NCBI GenBank assembly: GCA_017305935.1
Contig: JAFKJU010000014.1
Coordinates: 124,001-188,000, forward strand
DNA length: 64,000 bases
Origin: Hyphomicrobiales bacterium
GTDB taxonomy: Bacteria; Pseudomonadota; Alphaproteobacteria; Rhizobiales; Rhizobiaceae
Direction: 5' to 3'
How positions within the stretch are numbered: position 1 is the first letter of the stretch; the number at the start of each line of letters is the position of its first letter. Both the position numbers and the translations under genes were made by a program. Below the pieces are notes generated by a model, which saw only the letters and a program-made list of their open reading frames with translations, was not told where the DNA came from and searched no databases. Shown here piece by piece: positions 9,536 to 17,082 of this stretch.

Positions 9536-11011
9536 GTGGCATTGTTTCCGGCGCTCACTCGCCATCTCAAGGATCCCGATCTGTTTGCAGCACTCGACCG
9601 GCTGCCCGCGCTCGGGCCCGTCACGGGAGAACCGACATTTTCGGTCTACAACCCATCCACCGGCGCGCTTCTGGCCGAGTTGCCGGATATGGGTGTCGCC
9701 CATACCCGTGCCGCCATCGAAAAGGCCCATGCCGCGCAGGCCGAATGGGCCGCGCTGACCGCGCGTGATCGCTCCGATGCGCTCTGGCGCTGGCATCAAC
9801 TGATCGTTAACCATACTGACGATCTCGCCGCCATCCTGACGGCCGAGATGGGCAAGCCGCTGGCGGAGGCGAAATCGGAAGTCTCCCATGCCGCCGCCTA
9901 TCTGCAATGGTATGCGGAGGAGGCCAACCGCATCTATGGCGAGACGATTTCCGCCCCCTCCACCGACCGGCGCATGCTGGTCATCAAGCAGCCGATCGGC
10001 GTCGTCGGGACCATCACGCCCTGGAATTTCCCGGCCTCGATGGTGGCGCGCAAGATTTCGCCGGCGCTCGCGGCCGGCTGCGCCATCGTCTTGAAGCCCG
10101 CCGAACAGACGCCGCTGGTCGCCGGCGCCATGTTTGCGCTGGCCGAAGTCGCCGGTTTTCCGGACGGCGTCATCAATCTCGTCTACGCTTCCGAAGGGGC
10201 CGATGTCGGCCTGGAACTGTGCACCCATCCGATGGTGCGCAAGATCAGCTTCACCGGCTCGACCGAGGTCGGCCGGCTGCTGATGCGGCAATGTTCCGAC
10301 CAGGTGAAGAAACTCGCGCTCGAACTCGGCGGCAATGCGCCGTTCATCGTCTTCGACGACGCCGATATCGATGCCGCCGTCGACGGCGCCATCCAGGCGA
10401 AATTCCGCAATGGCGGCCAGACCTGCGTTTCCGCCAACCGGCTCTATATCCAGTCCGGCGTGCATGACGAATTCGCCGACAAATTCGTAGAAAGGGTGCG
10501 GCAATTGTCGGTCGGCGACGGTTTCGATCCCGGCGTCGCCATCGGTCCGCTGATCGACACGCGGGCGCTGGCGAAAATCGAGGCGCATATCGCCGATGCG
10601 CTGGAGAAGGGCGGCACCATCCGCTGCGGTGGCGAACGCATCGTTGCCGACGGCACCTTCTTCGCGCCGACGGTCTTGACCGATATCACCAGCACGATGC
10701 GCGTCGCGCAAGAGGAAACCTTCGGGCCGCTGGCTGCCATTATCCGCTTCGAGGATGCCGAGCAGGTGGTGCGCGAGGCCAACGATACCATCTACGGCCT
10801 CGCCGCCTATTTCTACGCCTCCAATCTCAAGCGCGTCTGGCGCGTCGCCGAGGCGCTGGAATACGGCATGGTCGGCATCAATACCGGCCGCATGTCCTCC
10901 GAGGCCGCCCCTTTCGGCGGCATCAAGCAGTCGGGCATCGGTCGCGAAGGCTCCCGCCACGGGCTGGAGGATTATCTGGAGATGAAATATCTCTGCATGG
11001 GCGGCATCTGA
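9536..11011 (+). CDS. gabD: NAD(P)+-dependent succinate-semialdehyde dehydrogenase
   Basis: The enzyme oxidises succinic semialdehyde to succinate, the last step of GABA breakdown. The aldehyde dehydrogenase fold is clear: TPWNFPASM (cofactor entrance), FTGSTEVGR (Rossmann motif), catalytic Glu in LELGGNAPF, catalytic Cys in GGQTCVSANR, and EETFGPLAAI near the C-terminus. The GTG at 9536 is chosen because GTGGAGG lies 8 bases upstream and the resulting 491 residues match the family. The frame is open upstream to 9407, but that extension has no homologous look. Other semialdehyde substrates such as glutarate semialdehyde are possible. Confidence 0.88.
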   Translation: MALFPALTRHLKDPDLFAALDRLPALGPVTGEPTFSVYNPSTGALLAELPDMGVAHTRAAIEKAHAAQAEWAALTARDRSDALWRWHQLIVNHTDDLAAILTAEMGKPLAEAKSEVSHAAAYLQWYAEEANRIYGETISAPSTDRRMLVIKQPIGVVGTITPWNFPASMVARKISPALAAGCAIVLKPAEQTPLVAGAMFALAEVAGFPDGVINLVYASEGADVGLELCTHPMVRKISFTGSTEVGRLLMRQCSDQVKKLALELGGNAPFIVFDDADIDAAVDGAIQAKFRNGGQTCVSANRLYIQSGVHDEFADKFVERVRQLSVGDGFDPGVAIGPLIDTRALAKIEAHIADALEKGGTIRCGGERIVADGTFFAPTVLTDITSTMRVAQEETFGPLAAIIRFEDAEQVVREANDTIYGLAAYFYASNLKRVWRVAEALEYGMVGINTGRMSSEAAPFGGIKQSGIGREGSRHGLEDYLEMKYLCMGGI

Positions 11012-11018
11012 CGGAAAA

Positions 11019-11035
11019 GGCGGCGCAAGGCCGCC
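11019..11035 (-). terminator. Terminator of the SDR gene (leftward)
   Basis: Read leftward, GGCGGC-CTTGC-GCCGCC is followed by TTTTCC, a short rho-independent terminator just past the SDR stop codon. On the plus strand no T-run follows, so it probably acts mainly on the leftward transcript. Confidence 0.5.
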
Positions 11036-11050
11036 CTCCCCTCCTGGAGA

Positions 11051-11755
11051 TCAGAGCGAGCGCATCAGGCCGCCATCGACGCGCAGATTCTGGCCGGTGA
11101 TATAGCCCGCGCCTTCCGAAGCCAGAAAGGCCACGGTGGCGGCGATTTCCTCGCTGGTGCCGTAGCGCTTCATCGGCACGCTGTCGCGGCGCTCCTCCGT
11201 CGCCGGCAGGCTGTCGATCCAGCCGGGCAGCACGTTGTTCATGCGCACATTGTCGCCCGCGTAAGTATCCGCGAACAGCTTGGTATAGGCGGCGAGACCG
11301 GCGCGGAACACCGCCGAGGTTGGAAACATGGCGCTCGGCTCAAAGGCCCAGGCCGTGGAGATATTGACGATCGCGCCGCTGCGCTGCTTCTGCATGATCG
11401 GCGCCACCAGCCGCGTCGGGCGGATGACGTTCATCAGATAGACGTCCATACCCTTATGCCAGTCCTCATCACTGATTTCGAGAATCTGGGCGCGCGGCCC
11501 GTGGCCGGCGCTGTTGACCAGCACGTCGATGCGGCCGAAGCGCTCCATGGCGCCATCGACGAGGCGCTTCAGGTCGTCGTTCGACTGGTTCGAGCCGGTG
11601 ACGCCGAAGCCGCCGAGTTCGGCGGCCAGCGCCTCGCCCTTGCCCGAGGACGACAGGATCGCCACCTGAAACCCTTCCTGCGCCAGACGCCGCGCAGCCG
11701 CCGCTCCCATGCCGCTGCCGCCCGCCGTGATCAGTGCCACTTTTTCCGCTGCCAT
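11051..11755 (-). CDS. SDR-family protein with an atypical active site
   Basis: 234 residues with the short-chain dehydrogenase Rossmann fold: cofactor motif TAGGSGMGAAAA (10-21), NSAGHG, NIST (structural/catalytic Ser), and the C-terminal GQNLRVDGGLMRSL. The usual catalytic YxxxK is not present: the corresponding segment reads PTSAVFRAGLAAYTK, giving Ser and Arg at the Tyr and Lys positions. It may bind NAD(P) but reduce by another mechanism or serve a non-catalytic role. The gene is intact, with no frameshift. It is divergent from a LysR regulator, its likely controller. Confidence 0.8.
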   Translation of the reverse strand: MAAEKVALITAGGSGMGAAAARRLAQEGFQVAILSSSGKGEALAAELGGFGVTGSNQSNDDLKRLVDGAMERFGRIDVLVNSAGHGPRAQILEISDEDWHKGMDVYLMNVIRPTRLVAPIMQKQRSGAIVNISTAWAFEPSAMFPTSAVFRAGLAAYTKLFADTYAGDNVRMNNVLPGWIDSLPATEERRDSVPMKRYGTSEEIAATVAFLASEGAGYITGQNLRVDGGLMRSL

Positions 11756-11806
11756 GTCGTCCTCGCTTTCGGATGGGTCCGTTTGTCAAAACCGATGTCT
11801 GATGCC

Positions 11807-11823
11807 AGAATATCTAGCATTCT
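11807..11823. promoter_or_regulatory. Candidate LysR binding site
   Basis: AGAAT-N7-ATTCT is a short perfect dyad in the gap between the SDR and LysR genes, close to the T-N11-A architecture of LysR boxes. It lies about 55 bases from both starts, where an autoregulated divergent operator is expected. Confidence 0.45.
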
Positions 11824-11878
11824 CCGTCAAGGCTGGCCAACCAGTTCCCATTCCACGAAGCAGTAGAAAAACTATCGT

Positions 11879-12796
11879 ATGAGTGCCGAATTCAGACGCC
11901 TGCCGCCGCTCAACGGATTGCGGGTTTTCGAGGTCGTCAGCCGCCATCTCAATTTCCGGCTGGCGGCCGAGGAACTCGGCGTCACGCAAGGGGCGGTCGC
12001 GCAACAGATCCGCGGCCTCGAAGCCGAACTCGGCCAGAAACTCTTCGATCGCGGCCCGCGCAGCCTGGCGCCGACCGATGCGGGGCGCAGTTATGCCGCC
12101 AATATCCGGCGCGCCTTCGAACTAATTGCCGAGGCGACGGAGGCATTGCGTCCGGAACCGAAACATTTGACCATCAGCGTCACGCCGAGCTTCGCCTCGA
12201 AATGGCTGATCCCGCGCCTGCCCGCCTTCACCGCCGCCCATCCCGATATCGACCTGCGCATTCTCGCCAGTGAGCGCATGGCGAATTTCCAGGCCGACGC
12301 GGTGGATCTCGCAGTGCGTTACGGGCGACCGCCCTTCGGGCCGGGCCTGACCGCGACGCTGCTGTTCGAGCAGGTGCTGGTCGCCGTCGCCAGTCCCTTG
12401 CTGGTCGAGAGGCTCGGGGAATTCGATGCGCCGGGCGGGCAGGTTAACTATCCGCTGCTGCACGACGCCCATGATATCTGGCCGCAATTCCTCGAAAAGG
12501 CGTGGCCGGATGCCCGGCCGGCCGCGGCCAAGAACATGCGGTTCAACCAGACGACGCTTGCCATCGATGCGGCGATTGCCGGGCAGGGGGCGGCGCTCGC
12601 CAGCCTGCTTTTCGTGCGCGACGATATCGAGGCCGGGCGGCTGGTGCGCTTGTCCACGACGGATCTGAAGGTCGATACCGATTTCTATCTCGTCCATCCC
12701 CGCAAGCCACGCCATGCCGAAAGCCTCGATCTGGTCAAATCCTGGTTTATTGCGGCCACCGCTAACCCGCCTTCGATGCCGGCGTCGCCGTCCTGA
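11879..12796 (+). CDS. LysR-family transcriptional regulator (GcvA-like)
   Basis: 305 residues. The N-terminal winged HTH (about 10-68) includes LNFRLAAEELGVTQGAVAQQIRGLE, split here as LAAEELGVTQGAVAQQ, followed by a PBP2-type effector domain (about 95-295) beginning LTISVTPSFASKWLIPRL, which is typical of the GcvA/AmpR subgroup. The target is likely the divergent SDR gene. Its last 35 bases overlap the end of repC in convergent orientation, so this is the plasmid backbone boundary. No strong ribosome site is visible before the ATG. Confidence 0.87.
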   Translation: MSAEFRRLPPLNGLRVFEVVSRHLNFRLAAEELGVTQGAVAQQIRGLEAELGQKLFDRGPRSLAPTDAGRSYAANIRRAFELIAEATEALRPEPKHLTISVTPSFASKWLIPRLPAFTAAHPDIDLRILASERMANFQADAVDLAVRYGRPPFGPGLTATLLFEQVLVAVASPLLVERLGEFDAPGGQVNYPLLHDAHDIWPQFLEKAWPDARPAAAKNMRFNQTTLAIDAAIAGQGAALASLLFVRDDIEAGRLVRLSTTDLKVDTDFYLVHPRKPRHAESLDLVKSWFIAATANPPSMPASPS

Positions 12797-13979
12797 GCAG
12801 CGCCATCAGCATCGGCCCCAGCGAAAACTCGCCGCGCGCCGCCCTACGCGTCAGATCCCGCAGATAACCGCCGGCCGACTGGATATGCCCTGCTCGTTCG
12901 AGGATGCAGGCGACGGCAATTGCCGCATCTTCCGCCCCCATCGTGTCGCAGGCATCCTGATAGGCAGACGGACTGATGCCGAGCGTCGAACGGACCACCA
13001 CCGCCGCCGACAGGAGATCGCGCCACTGCGCCACCGCCCCGCCCGGCCCGTAATCGCCGATCTGCGGGCAGGCCCGCATCACCGTCCCCAACGGAAATGC
13101 GGGCATTCGGTCGAGATCCGCCATCTCGGGTACGGAATTCGGCGCGTCCTGCTTCTTTTCGAAGCGAGGTTCAGATTCATGGATGAGGTGTGTATTTGAA
13201 TTCTGTTTGTGTGCGCCATTCCGGTCGGCATTGGCGTCTGTTTTTGATGAAACAAGTTGCATTTCCAGAATGTTGAGGATCTCCTGCCGCAAAAGATCCA
13301 TCTCGTCGAGAATGGCGGCGATCTCCAGACGCGCGGGATTGCGCGGCAGCCGGGCGACCAGCGTTACATAATGCTGCTCGATGGCGGCCCAATCGCCGTC
13401 GGCGCCTTCCTCCATGGCGGCCGAGATCAGCTTGCGCACATCGCGGCGGCAGAGCGTCAGGGCTTCCCTTGTGCGCTTGAAGCGTAGTCTTTCGTCTGCG
13501 ACCTCCTGGGCGAGGGCGGCAAGCTCTTCGGCGCGCGCCAGAAGCGGCGCCAGGTTGAAGCCGAAGGCATCCTCGATCTCCCCGCCCCGACCCTTGCGGG
13601 CGTAACGCTTGCCGTTCGGGCTGTCGCGCCGCTGGATCAGGCCGGCCTCGACCAATGCCGCGAGATGACGGCGCAGCGTCGTGCCGGTGATGCCATGGGC
13701 GCGGATCGACAATTGCGCATTCGAAGGGAAGACGATCAGCCCATGCTCTTCGGAGAGTTCGCTCTCGGGATAGAAGCTGAGCAGCGCATCGAGCACGGCG
13801 AGCGCCCGGTCCTGCAGGCCGAAGACATCCTTCGCCTCGCAGACATCGCGAAACAGCTTCCATTTGTCGACCGGCCGCCGCACCTGCACTTCGGCCCTTG
13901 CGGTTTCGAGCTGGCGTTTCACCAGGGCAAGCGTCATCCTGCGCCGCCCGAAGGGCGTCGTCACATTTTCACTCTGCAT
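12762..13979 (-). CDS. repC: RepC, replication initiator of a repABC replicon
   Basis: 405 residues. RepC initiates replication at an origin inside its own gene in repABC plasmids of Rhizobiales. The N-terminal segment (TTPFGRRRMTLALVKRQ), the winged-helix region SNAQLSIRAHGITGTTLRRHLAALVEAGLI in separate parts (SNAQLSIRAHG, TTLRRHLAALV), and the DSPNGKRYARKGR stretch are typical. The C-terminal domain GGYLRDLTRRAARGEFSLGPML is conserved. GAAGG precedes the ATG. Expression is probably limited by the antisense ctRNA in the repB-repC gap. It converges on the LysR gene with a 35-base overlap. Confidence 0.96.
   Translation of the reverse strand: MQSENVTTPFGRRRMTLALVKRQLETARAEVQVRRPVDKWKLFRDVCEAKDVFGLQDRALAVLDALLSFYPESELSEEHGLIVFPSNAQLSIRAHGITGTTLRRHLAALVEAGLIQRRDSPNGKRYARKGRGGEIEDAFGFNLAPLLARAEELAALAQEVADERLRFKRTREALTLCRRDVRKLISAAMEEGADGDWAAIEQHYVTLVARLPRNPARLEIAAILDEMDLLRQEILNILEMQLVSSKTDANADRNGAHKQNSNTHLIHESEPRFEKKQDAPNSVPEMADLDRMPAFPLGTVMRACPQIGDYGPGGAVAQWRDLLSAAVVVRSTLGISPSAYQDACDTMGAEDAAIAVACILERAGHIQSAGGYLRDLTRRAARGEFSLGPMLMALLRTATPASKAG
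13130..13280. other. oriV: Probable origin of replication (oriV) inside repC
   Basis: In studied repABC plasmids the origin lies in an AT-rich segment in the middle of repC. Here the same part of the gene has a clear AT-rich island (for example GTGTGTATTTGAATTCTG near 13190 and GTTTTTGATGAAACAAGTTG near 13240) within otherwise GC-rich DNA. The placement is by analogy; no experimental boundary can be read from sequence. Confidence 0.6.
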
Positions 13980-14038
13980 TTTCCTTCACCCGGACTCAGG
14001 CAAAAGAAATCCGCTCACCAAAACGGTGCCAAAGACAC

Positions 14039-14132
14039 TTGACTGCGATTCGTGAAAATGCGATTCTCATTCTTGCTTAGGGAATACGAGAAGGGCTTCC
14101 ACGACTTGGTCGTTTGGGGGCCTTTTTCTTTT
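14039..14132 (+). ncRNA. Antisense ctRNA (incompatibility RNA) of the repABC operon
   Basis: Transcribed against repABC in the repB-repC gap. On the plus strand there is TTGACT (14039-14044), a 17-base spacer and GATTCT (14062-14067), so transcription should start near 14074. The RNA ends in a strong hairpin: GGGCTTCC plus ACGAC, loop TTG, GTCGT, a 2-base bulge, and GGGGGCCT (14093-14123), followed by TTTTTCTTTT. The resulting RNA of about 57 nt matches the ctRNA family known from p42d. These RNAs pair with the repABC leader and lower repC expression, setting copy number and incompatibility. Confidence 0.88.
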
Positions 14133-14138
14133 GCGGTT

Positions 14139-15125
14139 TCAGTCTCCCTTGTTGCCATCCTCGGCGAGAAATCTCTCATAGAGCCCATCGAGGTTCTGGG
14201 AGAGAAACGCGCCAAACCTTGCGGCATTCTTCGCCTTCAACGAAATCGAGAATGCCTTGCCACTTGCCTTGATATCGGCCTGCACCGCCTTGTCGGCGGG
14301 CTGCCATCTGGTTTTCTGCTGCGCAGGCTCCGCCTTGCGGACCGGCCGTGCGGATTTGTTCAGCGCCTTGTAGAGAAAGGCGAAGCGCTCGTCGGAACCG
14401 AGCGCCCGGAAAGCTTCCTGGCCGACGATCTCGGCGACACGGCCGGCACTGGCCGCGCGGCCGGCGAGCAGTGACAGCTCGACCCAGCGCTCGCGCCCGA
14501 CACCCGGGGCGGCGCCGATGGCCTGCACCACATCCGCCGGAATACGCTCGGTCACCGACATCATCTTCGAAATCGAGGCGGCATTGGCGGCAAGGGCTGC
14601 GCCGATCACCTCGCGGTCATAGCCGAGATCGTCCAGCCGGCGTGCGAACAAGGCGCGCTCGACAAAACTCAGATTGGCGCGGGCGGAATTTTCCTGCCCC
14701 TGGGCAATCACATGGGTGCGGTCGTCGATGGTCTTGACCACGGCCCGGACCTTGCGGCCGAGTTCACGCGCCGCGCGCACGCGGCGATGGCCGAAGACGA
14801 GCTGGTAGCGGCCGGACGCATTGGCGAGCGGCCGCACCAGAACCGGCGTATCCTGCCCGCGGGCGCGGATCGCCTCCAGCAGGTCGCGGAAGGCGTCGTC
14901 GTCGTCGCTCAGGCGGTCGCGGACGAAGGATCCGTCGATCTGATCCGGCTCAAGCTCGACCACAGCCTCGCCTTCGAGAAACTTGTCGGCCTGCTTCGCC
15001 AGCTCGTCGAGCGAGCGCACCAGCGATTTGCCGGCGCCGCGCATGGGATAGCTGGCGGCGGCGCTGGCATCGTCCGGCAGGTCCGCAAGACCTTCAAGCA
15101 AATTCTTCCGCGCCATCCATTTCAC
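14139..15125 (-). CDS. repB: RepB, ParB-like partition protein
   Basis: 328 residues. RepB binds parS and, with RepA, segregates the replicon. The ParB/Srx-like domain is visible (VLVRPLANASGRYQLVFGHRR in parts: PLANASGRYQLVFGHRRVRA, about 96-115), then the box ENSARANLSFVERALFA and an HTH region around AANAASISKMMSVTERIP. The first ATG has GGAG 4 bases upstream; the second Met (three codons in, giving MARKNLLEG as in most RepB proteins) is an equally possible start. It follows repA by 63 bases, which hold a parS-like site. Confidence 0.95.
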   Translation of the reverse strand: MKWMARKNLLEGLADLPDDASAAASYPMRGAGKSLVRSLDELAKQADKFLEGEAVVELEPDQIDGSFVRDRLSDDDDAFRDLLEAIRARGQDTPVLVRPLANASGRYQLVFGHRRVRAARELGRKVRAVVKTIDDRTHVIAQGQENSARANLSFVERALFARRLDDLGYDREVIGAALAANAASISKMMSVTERIPADVVQAIGAAPGVGRERWVELSLLAGRAASAGRVAEIVGQEAFRALGSDERFAFLYKALNKSARPVRKAEPAQQKTRWQPADKAVQADIKASGKAFSISLKAKNAARFGAFLSQNLDGLYERFLAEDGNKGD

Positions 15126-15171
15126 TCCGCTTGGCCTTCATTTCCTTGTTTTTCCAACGCAAATGGCCGTT

Positions 15172-15187
15172 TTTGTCAGCCGACAAC
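15172..15187 (-). promoter_or_regulatory. parS: parS-like centromere site between repA and repB
   Basis: On the minus strand GTTGTCGGCTGACAAA matches the repABC parS consensus GTTNNCNGCNGNNAAC at every fixed position except the last base. It lies in the repA-repB gap, one of the known parS locations, immediately after the repA stop codon. RepB binding here would form the partition complex. Confidence 0.72.
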
Positions 15188-15188
15188 A

Positions 15189-16397
15189 TCACCGACCCCA
15201 GGATTGGTGGATGAGGTCGGCGATTTCACCGTTGACGGCGTCGAGCGCTTCCAGCGCCCGGTCATAGGTACCGCGGTTCATCGACGAGCGTTCGATCTCG
15301 TAGAGCGTCTGCTTGGTGATACCGGCATCGGAAATCGCCGTCGACTTCACCATCTGGTGCTTGAGCATGAATTCGTGAAACATGGTCGACATGAAACCGA
15401 CCATCTGCGCCTGCGGCAGATCCGTCGGCTCGTAGCGGGTGATGAGATAGCGATACCAGGTGAGGTTCACTTCGGCGCCGGCGGCGCGGATCGGCTTGAG
15501 GATGCCGCCGAGCATCAGCAGGAACTGGCCCATCGACATGACATCGAGCATCTGCGGATGAATGGTGATCATCACGCTGGTCGCCGCGGTCAGCGCCGTC
15601 AGCGTCAGGTAGCCGAGCTGGGGAGGGCAGTCGATGACGACGACGTCGTAGCGGTCGTCGACCTCGGCCAGCGCCCGCGAGATGCGGGTGAAGAAGGTGC
15701 GGCCCTCGTTCGAGGACTTATCGGCCATGGCGAGCGGCGTGTCGTATTCATATTCCTGCAGGTCGAGATTGGCCGGGACGATATCGAGCCCCGGAAAATT
15801 GGTCGACTGGATGATGTCGGCCAATGCCTTGCGCTCGCCGTCGTAACGGATAGCGTCGTAGATCGACGGCACCTGGTCGAGTTCCGGCTGGAAGCCATGC
15901 AGCGACGACAGCGACGCCTGCGGATCGAGATCGACGGCGAGAACCCGGTGACCGGTCAGCGCCAGATATTGCGCCAGATGCGCCGCCGTGGTCGTCTTGC
16001 CGGAGCCGCCCTTGAAGTTGACGACGGCGATCACCTGCAGCTTTTCACCGGGCCGGCGATGCGGCACATACATGCGGCTTTCCGAGCGCCCATGGGCGTC
16101 GAGATATTGCCGCAATTCCAGCATCTGCTCGGCCGTATAGGACCGGCGGCCGGAAGAGGAGGTCTGGGGCGAGGGGCCCTTGCCCTCCAGATGCAGTTTC
16201 TTCAGCGTGCTCTGCGACACGCCGACGTAATTGGCGACTTCGGAGAGCGAGAAGCTACGCAGCGTCTTCTTGGCGTTCGGCGGAAAGCGCTGGACGCTGA
16301 GCAGATGCAATTTCTTCGAGATCAGATCGCCCTGTTCGAGGATCTGGTCTTCGAAATGCAGCGGCGCTTTCAGCGAAGCCAGCGAATTAGCGTTCAT
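15189..16397 (-). CDS. repA: RepA, ParA-like partition ATPase and repABC autorepressor
   Basis: 402 residues from the ATG at 16397; the frame is open 3 codons further only through a TTG. An N-terminal MerR-like HTH (LSEVANYVGVSQSTLKKLH, 51-69) is followed by the deviant Walker A motif KGGSGKTT (129-136), LAVDLDPQASLS, and VVVIDCPPQLGYLTLTAL, all typical of RepA. RepA ATPase moves plasmid copies and represses the operon with RepB. No SD is obvious. The promoter and a palindromic operator lie just upstream. Confidence 0.96.
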   Translation of the reverse strand: MNANSLASLKAPLHFEDQILEQGDLISKKLHLLSVQRFPPNAKKTLRSFSLSEVANYVGVSQSTLKKLHLEGKGPSPQTSSSGRRSYTAEQMLELRQYLDAHGRSESRMYVPHRRPGEKLQVIAVVNFKGGSGKTTTAAHLAQYLALTGHRVLAVDLDPQASLSSLHGFQPELDQVPSIYDAIRYDGERKALADIIQSTNFPGLDIVPANLDLQEYEYDTPLAMADKSSNEGRTFFTRISRALAEVDDRYDVVVIDCPPQLGYLTLTALTAATSVMITIHPQMLDVMSMGQFLLMLGGILKPIRAAGAEVNLTWYRYLITRYEPTDLPQAQMVGFMSTMFHEFMLKHQMVKSTAISDAGITKQTLYEIERSSMNRGTYDRALEALDAVNGEIADLIHQSWGR

Positions 16398-16414
16398 TGT
16401 CGGCAATCGTCCAG

Positions 16415-16479
16415 ATAACGGTTTTCGGCAGCCAAGCCGCCATGAACCGTTATTATGGCCGATTCTTCCATTCCCGCAA
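16415..16479 (-). promoter_or_regulatory. repABC promoter and operator region
   Basis: Leftward promoter: TTGCGG (16474-16479), 16-base spacer, CATAAT (16452-16457). Overlapping the start point is a 9-bp inverted repeat, ATAACGGTT (16415-16423) and AACCGTTAT (16445-16453), separated by 21 bases, a good candidate for RepA/RepB autorepression. Between the arms lies GTTTTCGGCAGCCAAG (16421-16436), which again matches the parS consensus except for the last base, so RepB itself may bind here. Confidence 0.6.
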
Positions 16480-16517
16480 GGCGGCGCGGGGACGGGCCGG
16501 CGGCCGGGCGCAGGCGC

Positions 16518-16533
16518 TTAACGATTCCTTACC
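16518..16533. promoter_or_regulatory. CtrA-like motif upstream of repABC
   Basis: TTAA-CGATTCC-TTACC is one base away from the alphaproteobacterial CtrA full-site TTAA-N7-TTAAC. It lies about 120 bases upstream of the repA start. A CtrA site here would link replicon maintenance to the cell cycle, as proposed for some Rhizobiales secondary replicons. The remaining sequence from 16534 to 16889 is GC-rich and shows no gene; a C-rich/G-rich palindrome (CCCCTCCCCTC/GGGAGGGG) lies near 16713-16735. Confidence 0.35.
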
Positions 16534-16889
16534 GCCGGCCGCTCCCGGTTTACCATAGATTCCGGCCGGTTAAGGCGATTCCCGCAGAATCGGGCGTCGG
16601 TCGCTTCTTTCTGTGAATCATTTCCGACGTTTAGACAAAGCGCTCGCCGCCGGCCGGAAACGCCGCGACTCAGTGGCCTGGGGCCGGGCGAATCGGGTTT
16701 CGCGCCGCAAGGCCCCTCCCCTCAAACGGGAGGGGGGAAGGGAGGGGGCTGCGGCATAAGGCAGCCATGACGGGCGAATGCGCGTAAAGTGCGCTGACTT
16801 GCGCCAGCAACTGTGGCAAGCTTGCCGCGTGAATGTCCAGAACAGGGCCTGGCGAACCGACGGATCGCCGGCTGGAAACAGGAAAGGAC

Positions 16890-17078
16890 ATGGCAGCAAT
16901 GACAACCAACGACAACGAGACGCAGATCCGGGACGGCATCGAAACCCTGCCCGAGCCGGAAGCGCTGGAAAAGACGCTTCCGCCGCCGCCGCATTCCAAA
17001 CCCGACGACCTTCTCGAAGAGGCGCTGCTGGAATCGTTCCCGGCAAGCGATCCGCCTGCTTCCGGGCGGATGGAATAA
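16890..17078 (+). CDS. Small acidic hypothetical protein, 62 residues
   Basis: A short, strongly acidic, Pro-rich protein. The C-terminal half carries PDDLLEEALLESFPASDPPA, and the segment LEESFPASDPPA-like recurs, as far as I recall, in small uncharacterised rhizobial proteins. No membrane helix or signal peptide. The ATG at 16890 follows GGAAAGGAC, a fair ribosome site; the frame extends 19 codons upstream, without an SD. It converges on the AraC gene with a 4-base gap. Function unknown. Confidence 0.6.
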   Translation: MAAMTTNDNETQIRDGIETLPEPEALEKTLPPPPHSKPDDLLEEALLESFPASDPPASGRME

Positions 17079-17082
17079 TCCG

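Noticed and set aside
11051-11755. SDR gene as a pseudogene because YxxxK is missing
   Set aside because: The frame is full length, the cofactor motif and C-terminal motif are intact, and it has its own regulator and terminator; an atypical subfamily is more likely.
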